A DNA stretch of 64,000 nt from Corynebacterium sp. HMSC04H06. GTDB taxonomy: Bacteria; Actinomycetota; Actinomycetes; Mycobacteriales; Mycobacteriaceae. Both the position numbers and the translations under genes were made by a program. Every line of letters begins with the position of its first letter. The stretch's first letter is position 1. Below the pieces are notes generated by a model that saw only the letters and a list, made by a program, of their open reading frames with translations, had not been told where the DNA came from and made no database searches. The stretch covers positions 17,634 to 81,633 of the forward strand of contig NZ_KV823416.1 of the NCBI RefSeq assembly GCF_001815935.1, written 5' to 3'. Shown one piece after another: positions 45,200-53,693 of this stretch.

Positions 45200-47155
45200 A
45201 TGGCTGATACTCCTTCCACTTCCCAGCCCACCGACGAAGAGCTGGCGGCCCTCGAGTCCCAGGTCTCCGGCGACGACTGGTCCGGGGCCGCGCCCCGCCA
45301 GGCCAAGCACTTCTGGCCCTCGGCCACCCGGCTGGTGGGCCTGCTCGCGCCGTACAAGTGGCAGCTCGCCTTCGTGGGGCTTTTGACCGTCGGCTGCGTC
45401 TTCCTCACCGTCTACGCTCCCCGGGTACTCGGGCGCGCGATGGACGTCATCTTCTCCGGCGTCGTCTCGCGCCAGCTGCCCGCCGGGCTCAGCGCCGAGC
45501 AGGCCGTCGAGGGCCTGCGCCAGTCCGGCCACGACCGGATGGCCGACATGGCGGCCGCGATGGATCTGGTGCCCGGCAGCGGGATCGACTTCACCAAGCT
45601 CGGCCAGCTCATCCTGATTGTCATCGCCATGTACGTCGTAGCCTCGGGCTTCCAGCTCTGGCAGGGGCTGGTGCTCAACCGCCTGGTGATGGACACGATC
45701 TTCAAGCTGCGCCAGGACGTCGAATCTAAGATCCACTCGCTGCCGCTGAGCTACTTCGACACCACCCAGCGCGGCGACCTCCTCTCGCGCACCACCAACG
45801 ACCTGGACAACGTCCAGCAGGCCCTGCAGCAGGCGCTGTCCCAGCTGTTCTACAACCTACTGCTCGTGACAGGTATTACCGTCATGATGTTCACGGTCTC
45901 CTGGCAGCTCGCGCTCGTCGCGCTGCTAGCTATCCCGCTGACCGGGGTCATCATGGCGGTCATTGGCACCCGCTCGCAGCGCCAGTTCGTGTCCCAGTGG
46001 CGCTCCACCGGCCAGCTCAACGGGCAGGTCGAGGAGTCCTTTACCGGCCAGGAGCTGTCCCTCATCTTCGGGCGCACCCAGGCCATGCGGGAGGAATTCG
46101 ATAACCGCAACACCGCGCTCTACGAGGCCAGCGCCTCCGCGCAGTTCCTGTCCGGCATGATGATGCCCGTCATGCAGTTCGTCTCCTACCTGTCGTACGT
46201 GGCCATCGCCGTCCTCGGCGGCCTGCGCGTGGCCCACGGACAGATGACGCTGGGCGATGCCACCGCGTTCATCCAGTACTCCCGCGAGTTCAACCAGCCG
46301 CTGGGCCAGCTCGGCGGCATGATGCAGCAGATCCAGTCCGGCGTCGCCTCGGCCGAGCGCGTCTTCGAGTTCTTGGACGCCGACGAGCAGTCCCCGGAGC
46401 CGACGCCGGCCGCAGGACACACGCCGCAACGCGCCCGCGGGCTGGTCGAGTTCCGCGACGTCAGCTTCTCCTACGACGATCAGAGCCCGCTCATCGAGGG
46501 GCTCAACTTGCGCGTCGAGCCCGGCCAGACGGCCGCCATCGTCGGCCCCACCGGGGCGGGCAAGACCACGCTGGTCAACCTCATTATGCGCTTCTACGAC
46601 ATCGACTCCGGGCGGATCCTCCTGGACGATACGGACACCGCCGAACTCTCCCGCGGGCAGCTGCGCAGCCAGGTCGGCATGGTGCTCCAGGACGCGGTCC
46701 TGTTCAAGGGGACCATCGCCGACAACATCCGCTACGGGCGACTGGACGCCACCGACGAGGAGGTCGTTGAGGCCGCCCAGGCCACCTTCGTGGATCGCTT
46801 CGTGCACTCACTGCCGGATGGCTACGACACCGTCATCGACCAGGACGGCGGCTCGGTCTCGGCCGGCGAGCGCCAGCTCATCACCATTGCCCGCGCCTTT
46901 TTGGCCCAGCCCTCCCTGCTCATTCTGGATGAGGCGACCTCTTCGGTCGACACCCGCACCGAGATGCTGGTCCAGGACGCCATGAACGCGCTGCGCGCCA
47001 ACCGCACCTCGTTCATCATCGCGCACCGGCTTTCTACCATTCGGGACGCGGACGTCATCATCGTGATGGACAACGGGCGCATCGTCGAGCAGGGCAGCCA
47101 CTCCGAGCTGCTCGCGCAGCGCGGCGCTTACTGGCGGATGAATATGAAATCTTGA
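45200..47155 (+). CDS. ABC exporter half-transporter, canonical ATPase site
   Basis: A 651-aa half-transporter pairing with the preceding gene. A soluble N-terminal stretch (about 45 residues) precedes the membrane domain, which carries an enlarged first extracytoplasmic loop (SAEQAVEGLRQSGHDRMADM). The ATPase domain has Walker A GPTGAGKTTLVNL, an altered signature SVSAGERQLITIARAF (SAGE instead of SGGQ), and Walker B LLILDEATSSVD with the catalytic Glu. The atypical signature belongs to the same composite site as the degenerate Walker B of its partner, as expected for this class. The gene starts 3 bp after the partner's stop. Confidence 0.92.
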   Translation: MADTPSTSQPTDEELAALESQVSGDDWSGAAPRQAKHFWPSATRLVGLLAPYKWQLAFVGLLTVGCVFLTVYAPRVLGRAMDVIFSGVVSRQLPAGLSAEQAVEGLRQSGHDRMADMAAAMDLVPGSGIDFTKLGQLILIVIAMYVVASGFQLWQGLVLNRLVMDTIFKLRQDVESKIHSLPLSYFDTTQRGDLLSRTTNDLDNVQQALQQALSQLFYNLLLVTGITVMMFTVSWQLALVALLAIPLTGVIMAVIGTRSQRQFVSQWRSTGQLNGQVEESFTGQELSLIFGRTQAMREEFDNRNTALYEASASAQFLSGMMMPVMQFVSYLSYVAIAVLGGLRVAHGQMTLGDATAFIQYSREFNQPLGQLGGMMQQIQSGVASAERVFEFLDADEQSPEPTPAAGHTPQRARGLVEFRDVSFSYDDQSPLIEGLNLRVEPGQTAAIVGPTGAGKTTLVNLIMRFYDIDSGRILLDDTDTAELSRGQLRSQVGMVLQDAVLFKGTIADNIRYGRLDATDEEVVEAAQATFVDRFVHSLPDGYDTVIDQDGGSVSAGERQLITIARAFLAQPSLLILDEATSSVDTRTEMLVQDAMNALRANRTSFIIAHRLSTIRDADVIIVMDNGRIVEQGSHSELLAQRGAYWRMNMKS

Positions 47156-47230
47156 TTCCACGCCCTACCCTTTAGGCTAGGTAAGGTACTTCCCCCCTGA
47201 CTTATCCGCAGCCAATGAAGGAGCCCGCCC

Positions 47231-50074
47231 ATGCTAGCCGGCTGGATTGCCGTTCTGATCTCGTTGCCCGTCTGGGCCTACTTCGGCTACCGCGCCTGGG
47301 GCATGTTTACCTTCATCCGCTCCGGCGGACCCACCCAGCTCAACCGCTTCGACCAGCCGCTGCGCCGCTTGGGGCGCGTGCTGGTGGAGGTCTTCGGGCA
47401 CACCCACTTCAAGGGGCGCCCGCTAGTCAACGCCGCGCACTGGCTGGTCATGCTCGGCTTCCTCTTCGGCATCCTGGTCTGGTTTGAGGCCTATATCCAG
47501 GCCTTCAACCCGGCCGGCGGCTGGCCGCTGCTGAGCGACTGGCCGGTCTACCACTTCCTCGAAGAGGTTTTGGCGCTCGGTACCGTCCTGGGCATCGGCT
47601 TCCTCGTCGCCGTCCGCTTAAAGCTCGGCCATACTGAGCGCGGCAGCCGCTTTTATAATTCGCAGACCACCAGCGCCTACCTGGTCGAGGCCATCGTCTT
47701 TTCCGAGGGACTCGGCATGCTGCTGGTCAAGGCCTCCAAGATCGCCACCTACGGCGGCGGGAGCTGCGCCACCGACTTTGTCAGCCTCCCGCTGTCGCAG
47801 CTACTGCCGGCCTCCACCGGCCTTATCCAGGCCTTCGCGCTGTTCAAGCTGCTGACCGGCCTGGCGTTTATCGTGTTCATCTCCCGCCAATTCACCTGGG
47901 GCGTGATGTGGCACCGCTTCCTGGCGTTTTTCAACATCTTCTTCCAGCGCAACCCGGATGGTGACAAGGCCCTGGGCAAGCTACCGACCCCGGATCTGGA
48001 AGAAGACCTCACCCCGGGCAGCTGGAAGCTGCTGCTGGACACCGGCACCTGCACCGAGTGCGGGCGCTGCCAGGATCTGTGCCCGGCCTGGAATACCGAC
48101 AAGCCGCTGTCACCGAAGAAACTGGTCATGGACCTCGGTTCTGCCGCGGTGGATAACTACAACCCGCACGCGGGCGTGGACGTGCTGTCCATGGCCGGGG
48201 TCATCGATGACGATGTTCTGTGGTCGTGCACCAACTGCGGCGCCTGCGTCGACCAGTGCCCGGTCGACATTGAGCACCTCGACCACGTCGCGGATCTGCG
48301 CCGCTTCAAGGTGCTGGCCGAGTCCGACTTCCCCTCGGAGCTTACCGGCCTGTTCAAGAACCTGGAGACCAAAGGCAACCCCTGGGGCCGCAACAATTCT
48401 GAGCGCCGCACCTGGGTGGACCAGGCCCGCGCCGACGGCATTGAGATTCCCATCATCGGTGAGGACGAGACCGATTTCGCGGACCTGGAATACCTGTTCT
48501 GGGTCGGCTGCGCCGGCGCCTACGACGACGCCGCCAAGGTCACCACCCGCGCCGTCGTCGATCTGCTGCACACCGCCGGCGTGAAATTCGGCGTGCTCGC
48601 CACCGGGGAGACCTGCACGGGTGATCCCGCCCGCCGCGCCGGCAACGAGTTCCTGTTCCAGATGCTGGCTCAGGAAAACGTCGCCACCCTCAACGAGACC
48701 TTCGACGGCGTGCCCGCCGGTCAGCGCAAGATCATCACCACCTGCCCGCACTGCTTCAACACACTGCGCAACGAGTACCCGGACTTCGACGGCCACTTCG
48801 ACGTCTTCCACCACACGCAGCTACTCAACCGCTTGGTGCGCGACGGGCTGCTCAAACCGGTGCCCCGCACCGCGGAAAACCGCAAGCCCATTACCTACCA
48901 CGACCCGTGCTTCCTGGGCCGCCACAACAAGGTCTACGACCCGCCCCGGGAGCTGCTGGAGGCCACCGGCGTCAAGGTCAACGAGATGGACGCCAACCGC
49001 GACTCCGCCTTCTGCTGCGGCGCCGGCGGCGCCCGCATGTTCATGGAAGAAAAGCTCGGCACCCGCGTCAACGAGTTCCGCACCGAGCAAGCACTGTCCA
49101 CCGGCGCCGAGGAAATCGCCACCGGCTGCCCCTTCTGCAACGTCATGCTCACCGGCGGTGTGAAGACCCTCAACGAGGGCAAGACCCCCGTCACCGACGT
49201 CGCCCAGATGCTACGCAGCTCCATCGCTACCGATGCCGATGGAACCCTGCCACCGGCCCGCCCCAAGGCCTTCCTCGGCGAGCCCATCCGCCTGCCCCGC
49301 AAGACCGCCCAGCCGACCGAGAACACCACCGACACAGCAGAAACAGCGAACACCGAAACCGTCACGCCAGCACGGCCGGCAGCCCCAGCGGCACCTGCTT
49401 CCAAGGCCCCGACAGCACCTAGCGCGCCCGCAGCACCCAGTGCCCCCACTGCCCCGAGCGCTCCAACCGCGCCGGCCGCTGCTCCCAGTGCTCCGGCTGC
49501 ACCGGCCGCGCCAAGCAATCCTTCCGCGCCGGCTGCTCCTAGCGCTCCCGCTGCACCAAGTGTGCCGAGCGCACCTGCCGCTCCGGCAAGCCCCACGCCT
49601 TCGGCTCCCACAGCTCCCAAGGCATCTTCTGCGCCGGCCGCGCCTTCTGTGCCCAAGCCACCTGCTGCCCCGGCATCGCCTGCGTCTTCTGCTCCAGCAG
49701 CACCTAGCGCGCCCGCAGCTTCCAGCGCACCTTCAGCCCCGGCTGCGCCGAAGGCTCCTTCTGCACCCACAGCTCCCCAGGCACCTGCCGCACCTAGTGC
49801 CCCGAGCGCACCCTCTGCGCCTTCGGCCCCCAAGGCACCAGCAGCGCCTGAAGCACCGGCCGTGCCTTCTGCCCCGGCTGCACCGAAGGCTCCTACTGCA
49901 CCCGCTGCACCCCAGGCACCTGCCGCGCCTTCCGCGCCGGCAGCGCCGAGCGCGCCCAAGGCGCCTAGTGCTCCTAGCGCACTCGCAGCGCCCGCTGCTC
50001 CTTCGGCCCCGGCTGCTGGTTCGGCATCGGATGCCGAACCGGACGCTGAGTCAGACTCCGACCAGGACGACTAA
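47231..50074 (+). CDS. HdrD/GlpC-like Fe-S oxidoreductase with long Ala/Pro/Ser tail
   Basis: A 947-aa protein. Residues 1-250 form a NarI/HdrE-like membrane part of about five to six helices (WIAVLISLPVWAYFGYRAW, LALGTVLGIGFLVAVRL). Two 4Fe-4S motifs follow at about 275-350 (CTECGRCQDLCP and CTNCGACVDQCPVD), then two CCG domains (CPHCFNTLRNEYPDFD; CFLGRHNK...AFCCGAGGARMFMEE; GCPFCNVMLTGG). The core resembles heterodisulfide-reductase-like electron carriers. From about residue 712 to 935 it is almost pure Ala/Pro/Ser (AP-S-AP-A repeats) before an acidic end. An AAGGAG ribosome-binding site precedes the ATG. The redox partner is unknown; it may feed electrons to or from quinones. Confidence 0.88.
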   Translation: MLAGWIAVLISLPVWAYFGYRAWGMFTFIRSGGPTQLNRFDQPLRRLGRVLVEVFGHTHFKGRPLVNAAHWLVMLGFLFGILVWFEAYIQAFNPAGGWPLLSDWPVYHFLEEVLALGTVLGIGFLVAVRLKLGHTERGSRFYNSQTTSAYLVEAIVFSEGLGMLLVKASKIATYGGGSCATDFVSLPLSQLLPASTGLIQAFALFKLLTGLAFIVFISRQFTWGVMWHRFLAFFNIFFQRNPDGDKALGKLPTPDLEEDLTPGSWKLLLDTGTCTECGRCQDLCPAWNTDKPLSPKKLVMDLGSAAVDNYNPHAGVDVLSMAGVIDDDVLWSCTNCGACVDQCPVDIEHLDHVADLRRFKVLAESDFPSELTGLFKNLETKGNPWGRNNSERRTWVDQARADGIEIPIIGEDETDFADLEYLFWVGCAGAYDDAAKVTTRAVVDLLHTAGVKFGVLATGETCTGDPARRAGNEFLFQMLAQENVATLNETFDGVPAGQRKIITTCPHCFNTLRNEYPDFDGHFDVFHHTQLLNRLVRDGLLKPVPRTAENRKPITYHDPCFLGRHNKVYDPPRELLEATGVKVNEMDANRDSAFCCGAGGARMFMEEKLGTRVNEFRTEQALSTGAEEIATGCPFCNVMLTGGVKTLNEGKTPVTDVAQMLRSSIATDADGTLPPARPKAFLGEPIRLPRKTAQPTENTTDTAETANTETVTPARPAAPAAPASKAPTAPSAPAAPSAPTAPSAPTAPAAAPSAPAAPAAPSNPSAPAAPSAPAAPSVPSAPAAPASPTPSAPTAPKASSAPAAPSVPKPPAAPASPASSAPAAPSAPAASSAPSAPAAPKAPSAPTAPQAPAAPSAPSAPSAPSAPKAPAAPEAPAVPSAPAAPKAPTAPAAPQAPAAPSAPAAPSAPKAPSAPSALAAPAAPSAPAAGSASDAEPDAESDSDQDD

Positions 50075-50161
50075 GGCGGGCGTCGGCTGCGGCATCGTGA
50101 GTGAGCTGCGTGACGCTGCTTGAGTTCTGGGAAAAGGCCTGTTCCGGCTAAGGTATAGCAG

Positions 50162-51454
50162 GTGTTTAATAGCGACTCCGGCGCCGCCCTGATTCTGGCG
50201 GCGAGTGACGAAGGAATTACGAATTCGCTGGTCTCCTTCGCATGGATTATGGCCGCTGCGCTGGCCGCGCCCCTGGTTTCCTTCATGACTGGGCGGCGGC
50301 TGCCGGCGGTGCCGCTGCTACTGATTTTCGGCATGCTTATTGGCCCGTCGGTGCTGGATCTGGCGCACGAGGACCCGGGCATTGAGATGCTCAGCGAGAT
50401 TGGCGTCGGTGCGCTGTTCTTACTGGCCGGCTTCGAAATCAACATCGGCTCGCTGAAGTCCAAGGAAGCCCGCACGGCGGCCTCCACGTGGGCGATGTGC
50501 CTGGCGGCGAGCCTGCTGGGCGCGTGGGTGATCTTCCGCTTCGATAACCTGCCGCTGGCCATCGTCATCGCCATCGCGGTGACCTCAACGGCGCTGGGCA
50601 CCATCACGCCTATGCTCAAGCAGAACGGCATGATGGGCACCCAGGTAGGGCGTTCGGTCATGATCCACGGCGCCATCGGCGAGGTCGGCCCCATCCTGGC
50701 GATGGCGCTGCTGCTGTCCACGCGTTCTACCTGGCAGACCGGGCTTATCCTGCTGGGCTTTTTCGCCATTGCGGTGGCCCTGGCAATGGTGCCGGGCGTG
50801 GTCGCCAAGGCCATGCCGCTGGTGCGCAACGCCTTTCTACAGGGCGCCGGTTCGACGAACCAGACCATCCTGCGGCTCATCATGCTGGTGCTCGCCGTGC
50901 TGATGGCGGTGGCCGCGGTCTTCGAGCTCGACATCGTGCTGGGAGCGTTCGCCGCGGGCATGATTTTCCACCAGATCATCCCGAACGAGTTCCACCAGCG
51001 CCTCGAACACCGCCTGGACGTGCTGTGTTATTCCATGCTCATCCCCGTCTTCTTCGTGGTCTCCGGCATGTCGATCGACTGGAACGTCATCACCAGCCGG
51101 CCGCTGCTCGTAGTGAGCATCCCGCTGCTCATCCTCGTTACCCGCGGCCTGCCGGTCTTCTTGCGCGAGAACCTCCACCACACCGGCTCCGAGATCGAGA
51201 CTGTCCGCGAGCGCCTCCAGGTCACCTTCTACGCGGCCACGGGCCTGCCCATCATCGTGGCGGTGACCTCCATCGCGGTCAGCTCTGGGATTATGGACAA
51301 CGAGCAATCCTCGCTCTTTATCGCCGGCGGCGCGCTGACCGTGCTCATCTTCCCCATCCTGGCTAGCCTGTGCCAGGAAAAGGACCCGGTCACCGGCAAG
51401 CGCTCCACCTACCGTGCACGCGTCGTGGAACAGACCCCGGCGCATGATTCCTAG
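50162..51454 (+). CDS. Cation/proton antiporter, CPA2 family (possible amber-shortened C-terminus)
   Basis: A 430-aa polytopic protein with about 12 hydrophobic segments. Na+/H+-exchanger features are seen: RLPAVPLLLIFGMLIGPSVL, EIGVGALFLLAGFEINIG, VTSTALGTITPML, and the ion-site-like MIHGAIGEVGPILAMALLLS. It exchanges Na+ or K+ for protons; the exact ion is unknown. The start is GTG, 7 nt after TAAGGT (50149-50154). After the TAG at 51452-51454 the same frame stays open for 58 more codons to 51631 with a hydrophilic, coding-like sequence (TSLAELRDRDNAEHENLKRH...), so the original protein may have been longer. Confidence 0.88.
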   Translation: MFNSDSGAALILAASDEGITNSLVSFAWIMAAALAAPLVSFMTGRRLPAVPLLLIFGMLIGPSVLDLAHEDPGIEMLSEIGVGALFLLAGFEINIGSLKSKEARTAASTWAMCLAASLLGAWVIFRFDNLPLAIVIAIAVTSTALGTITPMLKQNGMMGTQVGRSVMIHGAIGEVGPILAMALLLSTRSTWQTGLILLGFFAIAVALAMVPGVVAKAMPLVRNAFLQGAGSTNQTILRLIMLVLAVLMAVAAVFELDIVLGAFAAGMIFHQIIPNEFHQRLEHRLDVLCYSMLIPVFFVVSGMSIDWNVITSRPLLVVSIPLLILVTRGLPVFLRENLHHTGSEIETVRERLQVTFYAATGLPIIVAVTSIAVSSGIMDNEQSSLFIAGGALTVLIFPILASLCQEKDPVTGKRSTYRARVVEQTPAHDS

Positions 51455-51641
51455 CCGACCTCCCTGGCCGAACTGCGCGACCGCGACAACGCCGAGCACG
51501 AGAACCTCAAACGCCACGAGGCCAGCCACAACGGGCAGGGGTCCGAGACGGTTGGTTCCGACGCAGCTGGAGAGGGTACCGCGGCGGGTGGTGACACACA
51601 GGATGGCGACTGCGGCGGCAAGAACGGATAGACTTTTGGGT

Positions 51642-52277
51642 ATGAGCTACGACGATTCCCTGCGCCTGTCTGATGCCGAACGCAACGACGCCTTGACCGC
51701 TTTGGCCAAGGCCGTCGGCGAGGGCCGCCTTAGCGTGGACGAATTCGAGGAACGCTCCGATTCCGTCATGGGCGCACGCACCCGCCGCGACATCGTCCCC
51801 CTGTTCACCGACATCCCGGACCAGCCCATCGCCGAGCCGAAGATCTACTCCCGTGCCGACGTCGAGCGGGCCTGGGAGGCCGGCCGCAAACCCAAGCTGG
51901 CCACCGGGCTCATCGGCAGCCTGCTGCTGACCATCGGCGGGACCTCCACATTCATCGGTGCCTTCGGCGCGGCCGGGGTCGGCGCCGCGGTGGGGCTGAT
52001 GTCTGCCTCCGTCGCCGCCTTCCTGCTCATCCCGGTGCTGTGGATCGCGCTGTATGTGCTCAAGGTAGGCCCCAGCTCCTGGCACGCCCCCAGCCCGCGC
52101 CAGGTCGAGCGCCAAAAGCGCAAGGAAATCCTGGCCACCCAGGCCGAGCAGCGCGCCCTGATGTGGGCCCATAACAAGCAGACCGCGGGCGAACTGACCG
52201 GCCAGGCCCTCGACTTCGCCAAGCGCCGCGTGGACAACTGGAGCCAGCCCAAGGGCACCAAGAAGCAAGGCGATTAG
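51642..52277 (+). CDS. DUF1707 domain membrane protein
   Basis: A 211-aa protein. The N-terminal DUF1707 motif is clear: LRLSDAERNDALTALAKAVGEGRLSVDEFEER (residues about 6-37). Then come two hydrophobic segments (KLATGLIGSLLLTIGGTSTF; AAVGLMSASVAAFLLIPVL) and a basic, charged C-terminal helix region. The ATG at 51642 lies 7 nt after TAGACT (51629-51634), so I discard the longer frame starting at 51414, which runs through the end of the antiporter gene in another frame. The function of DUF1707 is unknown; it often sits next to membrane or cell-wall genes. Confidence 0.85.
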   Translation: MSYDDSLRLSDAERNDALTALAKAVGEGRLSVDEFEERSDSVMGARTRRDIVPLFTDIPDQPIAEPKIYSRADVERAWEAGRKPKLATGLIGSLLLTIGGTSTFIGAFGAAGVGAAVGLMSASVAAFLLIPVLWIALYVLKVGPSSWHAPSPRQVERQKRKEILATQAEQRALMWAHNKQTAGELTGQALDFAKRRVDNWSQPKGTKKQGD

Positions 52278-52333
52278 GACACTTTCCGGCCCAAATTTCG
52301 TCACCGCGGTTGAAAAAGTGGCACAATTGCGGC

Positions 52334-53566
52334 ATGACTACCACGCCGAACCGCCGAATTTTTGACCAATCCGACAAACTCAAGGGTGTCGCCTACGACA
52401 TCCGTGGGGAGGTCTCGGCCGAGGCAGAGCGCATGGAGCTCGACGGCCACAACATTTTGAAGCTCAACACGGGCAACCCGGCGGTCTTCGGCTTCGACGC
52501 ACCGGACGTCATTATGCGCGACATGATCGCCGCGCTGCCCACCTCCCAGGGGTATTCCACTTCCAAGGGCATCATCCCCGCCCGCCGCGCCATCGTCACC
52601 CGCTACGAGCTGGAGGACTTTCCGCACTTCGACGTCGGGGATGTCTACCTGGGCAACGGTGTCTCTGAGCTGATTTCCATGACCACCCAGGCGCTGCTCA
52701 ACGACGGCGACGAGGTCCTCATTCCGGCCCCGGACTACCCGCTGTGGACGGCGGCCACCTCCCTGGCCGGCGGCACCCCTGTGCACTACCTATGCGACGA
52801 GGAGGACGACTGGAACCCGTCCATCGAGGACATCAAGTCCAAGGTGACGGAGAAAACCAAGGCCATCGTGGTCATCAACCCGAACAACCCGACGGGCGCG
52901 GTCTACTCCCGGCAGACGCTGCAGCAGATCGTGGACATCGCCCGCGAGCACAACCTGCTCATCCTGGCCGACGAAATCTACGACCGCATCCTCTACGACG
53001 GCGCGAAGCACACCTCCATCGCCTCCCTGGCACCGGACCTGCTGTGCATTACCTATAACGGCCTGTCGAAGGCCTACCGCGTGGCCGGCTACCGCGCCGG
53101 CTGGATGGTGCTCACCGGCCCGAAGAACCACGCCTCCGGCTTCATCGAGGGTTTGGAGTTGCTCGCCGGCACCCGCCTGTGCCCCAACGTCCCGGCCCAG
53201 CACGCCATCCAGGTCGCGCTCGGCGGGCGCCAGTCCATCTACGAACTGACCGGCACGGGCGGCCGCCTGCTCAAGCAGCGCAACATCGCCTACGAAAAAC
53301 TCAATGAAATCCCCGGCGTCAGCTGCGTGAAGCCGATGGGCGCCCTTTATGCTTTCCCGCGGCTGGACCCGAACGTCTACGAGATCCACGACGACTCCAA
53401 GCTGATGCTGGACATCCTGCGCGCGGAGAAGATCCTCATGGTGCAGGGTACCGGCTTCAACTGGCCGAACCCGGACCACTTCCGCGTGGTCACCCTGCCG
53501 TGGGCCTCTCAGCTGGACAGCGCCATCGAGCGCCTGGGCAACTTCCTGGCCAGCTACCGCCAGTAG
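52334..53566 (+). CDS. alaT: Aminotransferase, alanine aminotransferase-type
   Basis: A 410-aa PLP-dependent class I aminotransferase. Motifs are VYLGNGVSELISMTTQALL, PAPDYPLWTAATSLAGG, NPNNPTGAVYS, ADEIYDRILYDGAKH and the PLP lysine in CITYNGLSKAYRVAGYRAGW. The C-terminal VQGTGFNWPNPDHFRVVTLP is typical of the AlaA/AlaT group that interconverts pyruvate/glutamate and alanine/2-oxoglutarate; C. glutamicum alaT is the closest match I can recall. The ATG at 52334 follows CACAAT by 6 nt; the longer frame beginning at 52310 lacks a ribosome-binding site. Confidence 0.88.
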   Translation: MTTTPNRRIFDQSDKLKGVAYDIRGEVSAEAERMELDGHNILKLNTGNPAVFGFDAPDVIMRDMIAALPTSQGYSTSKGIIPARRAIVTRYELEDFPHFDVGDVYLGNGVSELISMTTQALLNDGDEVLIPAPDYPLWTAATSLAGGTPVHYLCDEEDDWNPSIEDIKSKVTEKTKAIVVINPNNPTGAVYSRQTLQQIVDIAREHNLLILADEIYDRILYDGAKHTSIASLAPDLLCITYNGLSKAYRVAGYRAGWMVLTGPKNHASGFIEGLELLAGTRLCPNVPAQHAIQVALGGRQSIYELTGTGGRLLKQRNIAYEKLNEIPGVSCVKPMGALYAFPRLDPNVYEIHDDSKLMLDILRAEKILMVQGTGFNWPNPDHFRVVTLPWASQLDSAIERLGNFLASYRQ

Positions 53567-53693
53567 CCGCCGGACGCGCGCCCGTCCGCGGTAGCCGCGG
53601 TAAGCACGCCAGGCCCAGCCCCGGAGTGATTTTCTTCGCTGCCGGGGCTGCTTTGTGCGCGAACGAAATTGAAAACATTTACTATTAGTGGCT

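Noticed and set aside
47160..47215. DtxR iron box before the Fe-S oxidoreductase gene
   Set aside because: TTTAGGCTAGGTAAGG only partly resembles one half of the DtxR palindrome and the second half is missing.
48934..49959. Gly/Ala-rich minus-strand frame opposite the APS-rich tail
   Set aside because: The sequence is just the complement of Ala/Pro/Ser codon repeats; no ribosome-binding site and no signature.
51414..51641. N-terminal extension of the DUF1707 protein
   Set aside because: It overlaps the antiporter end in another frame; the DUF1707 domain begins right after the ATG at 51642, which has a -10 hexamer at the usual 7-nt spacing.
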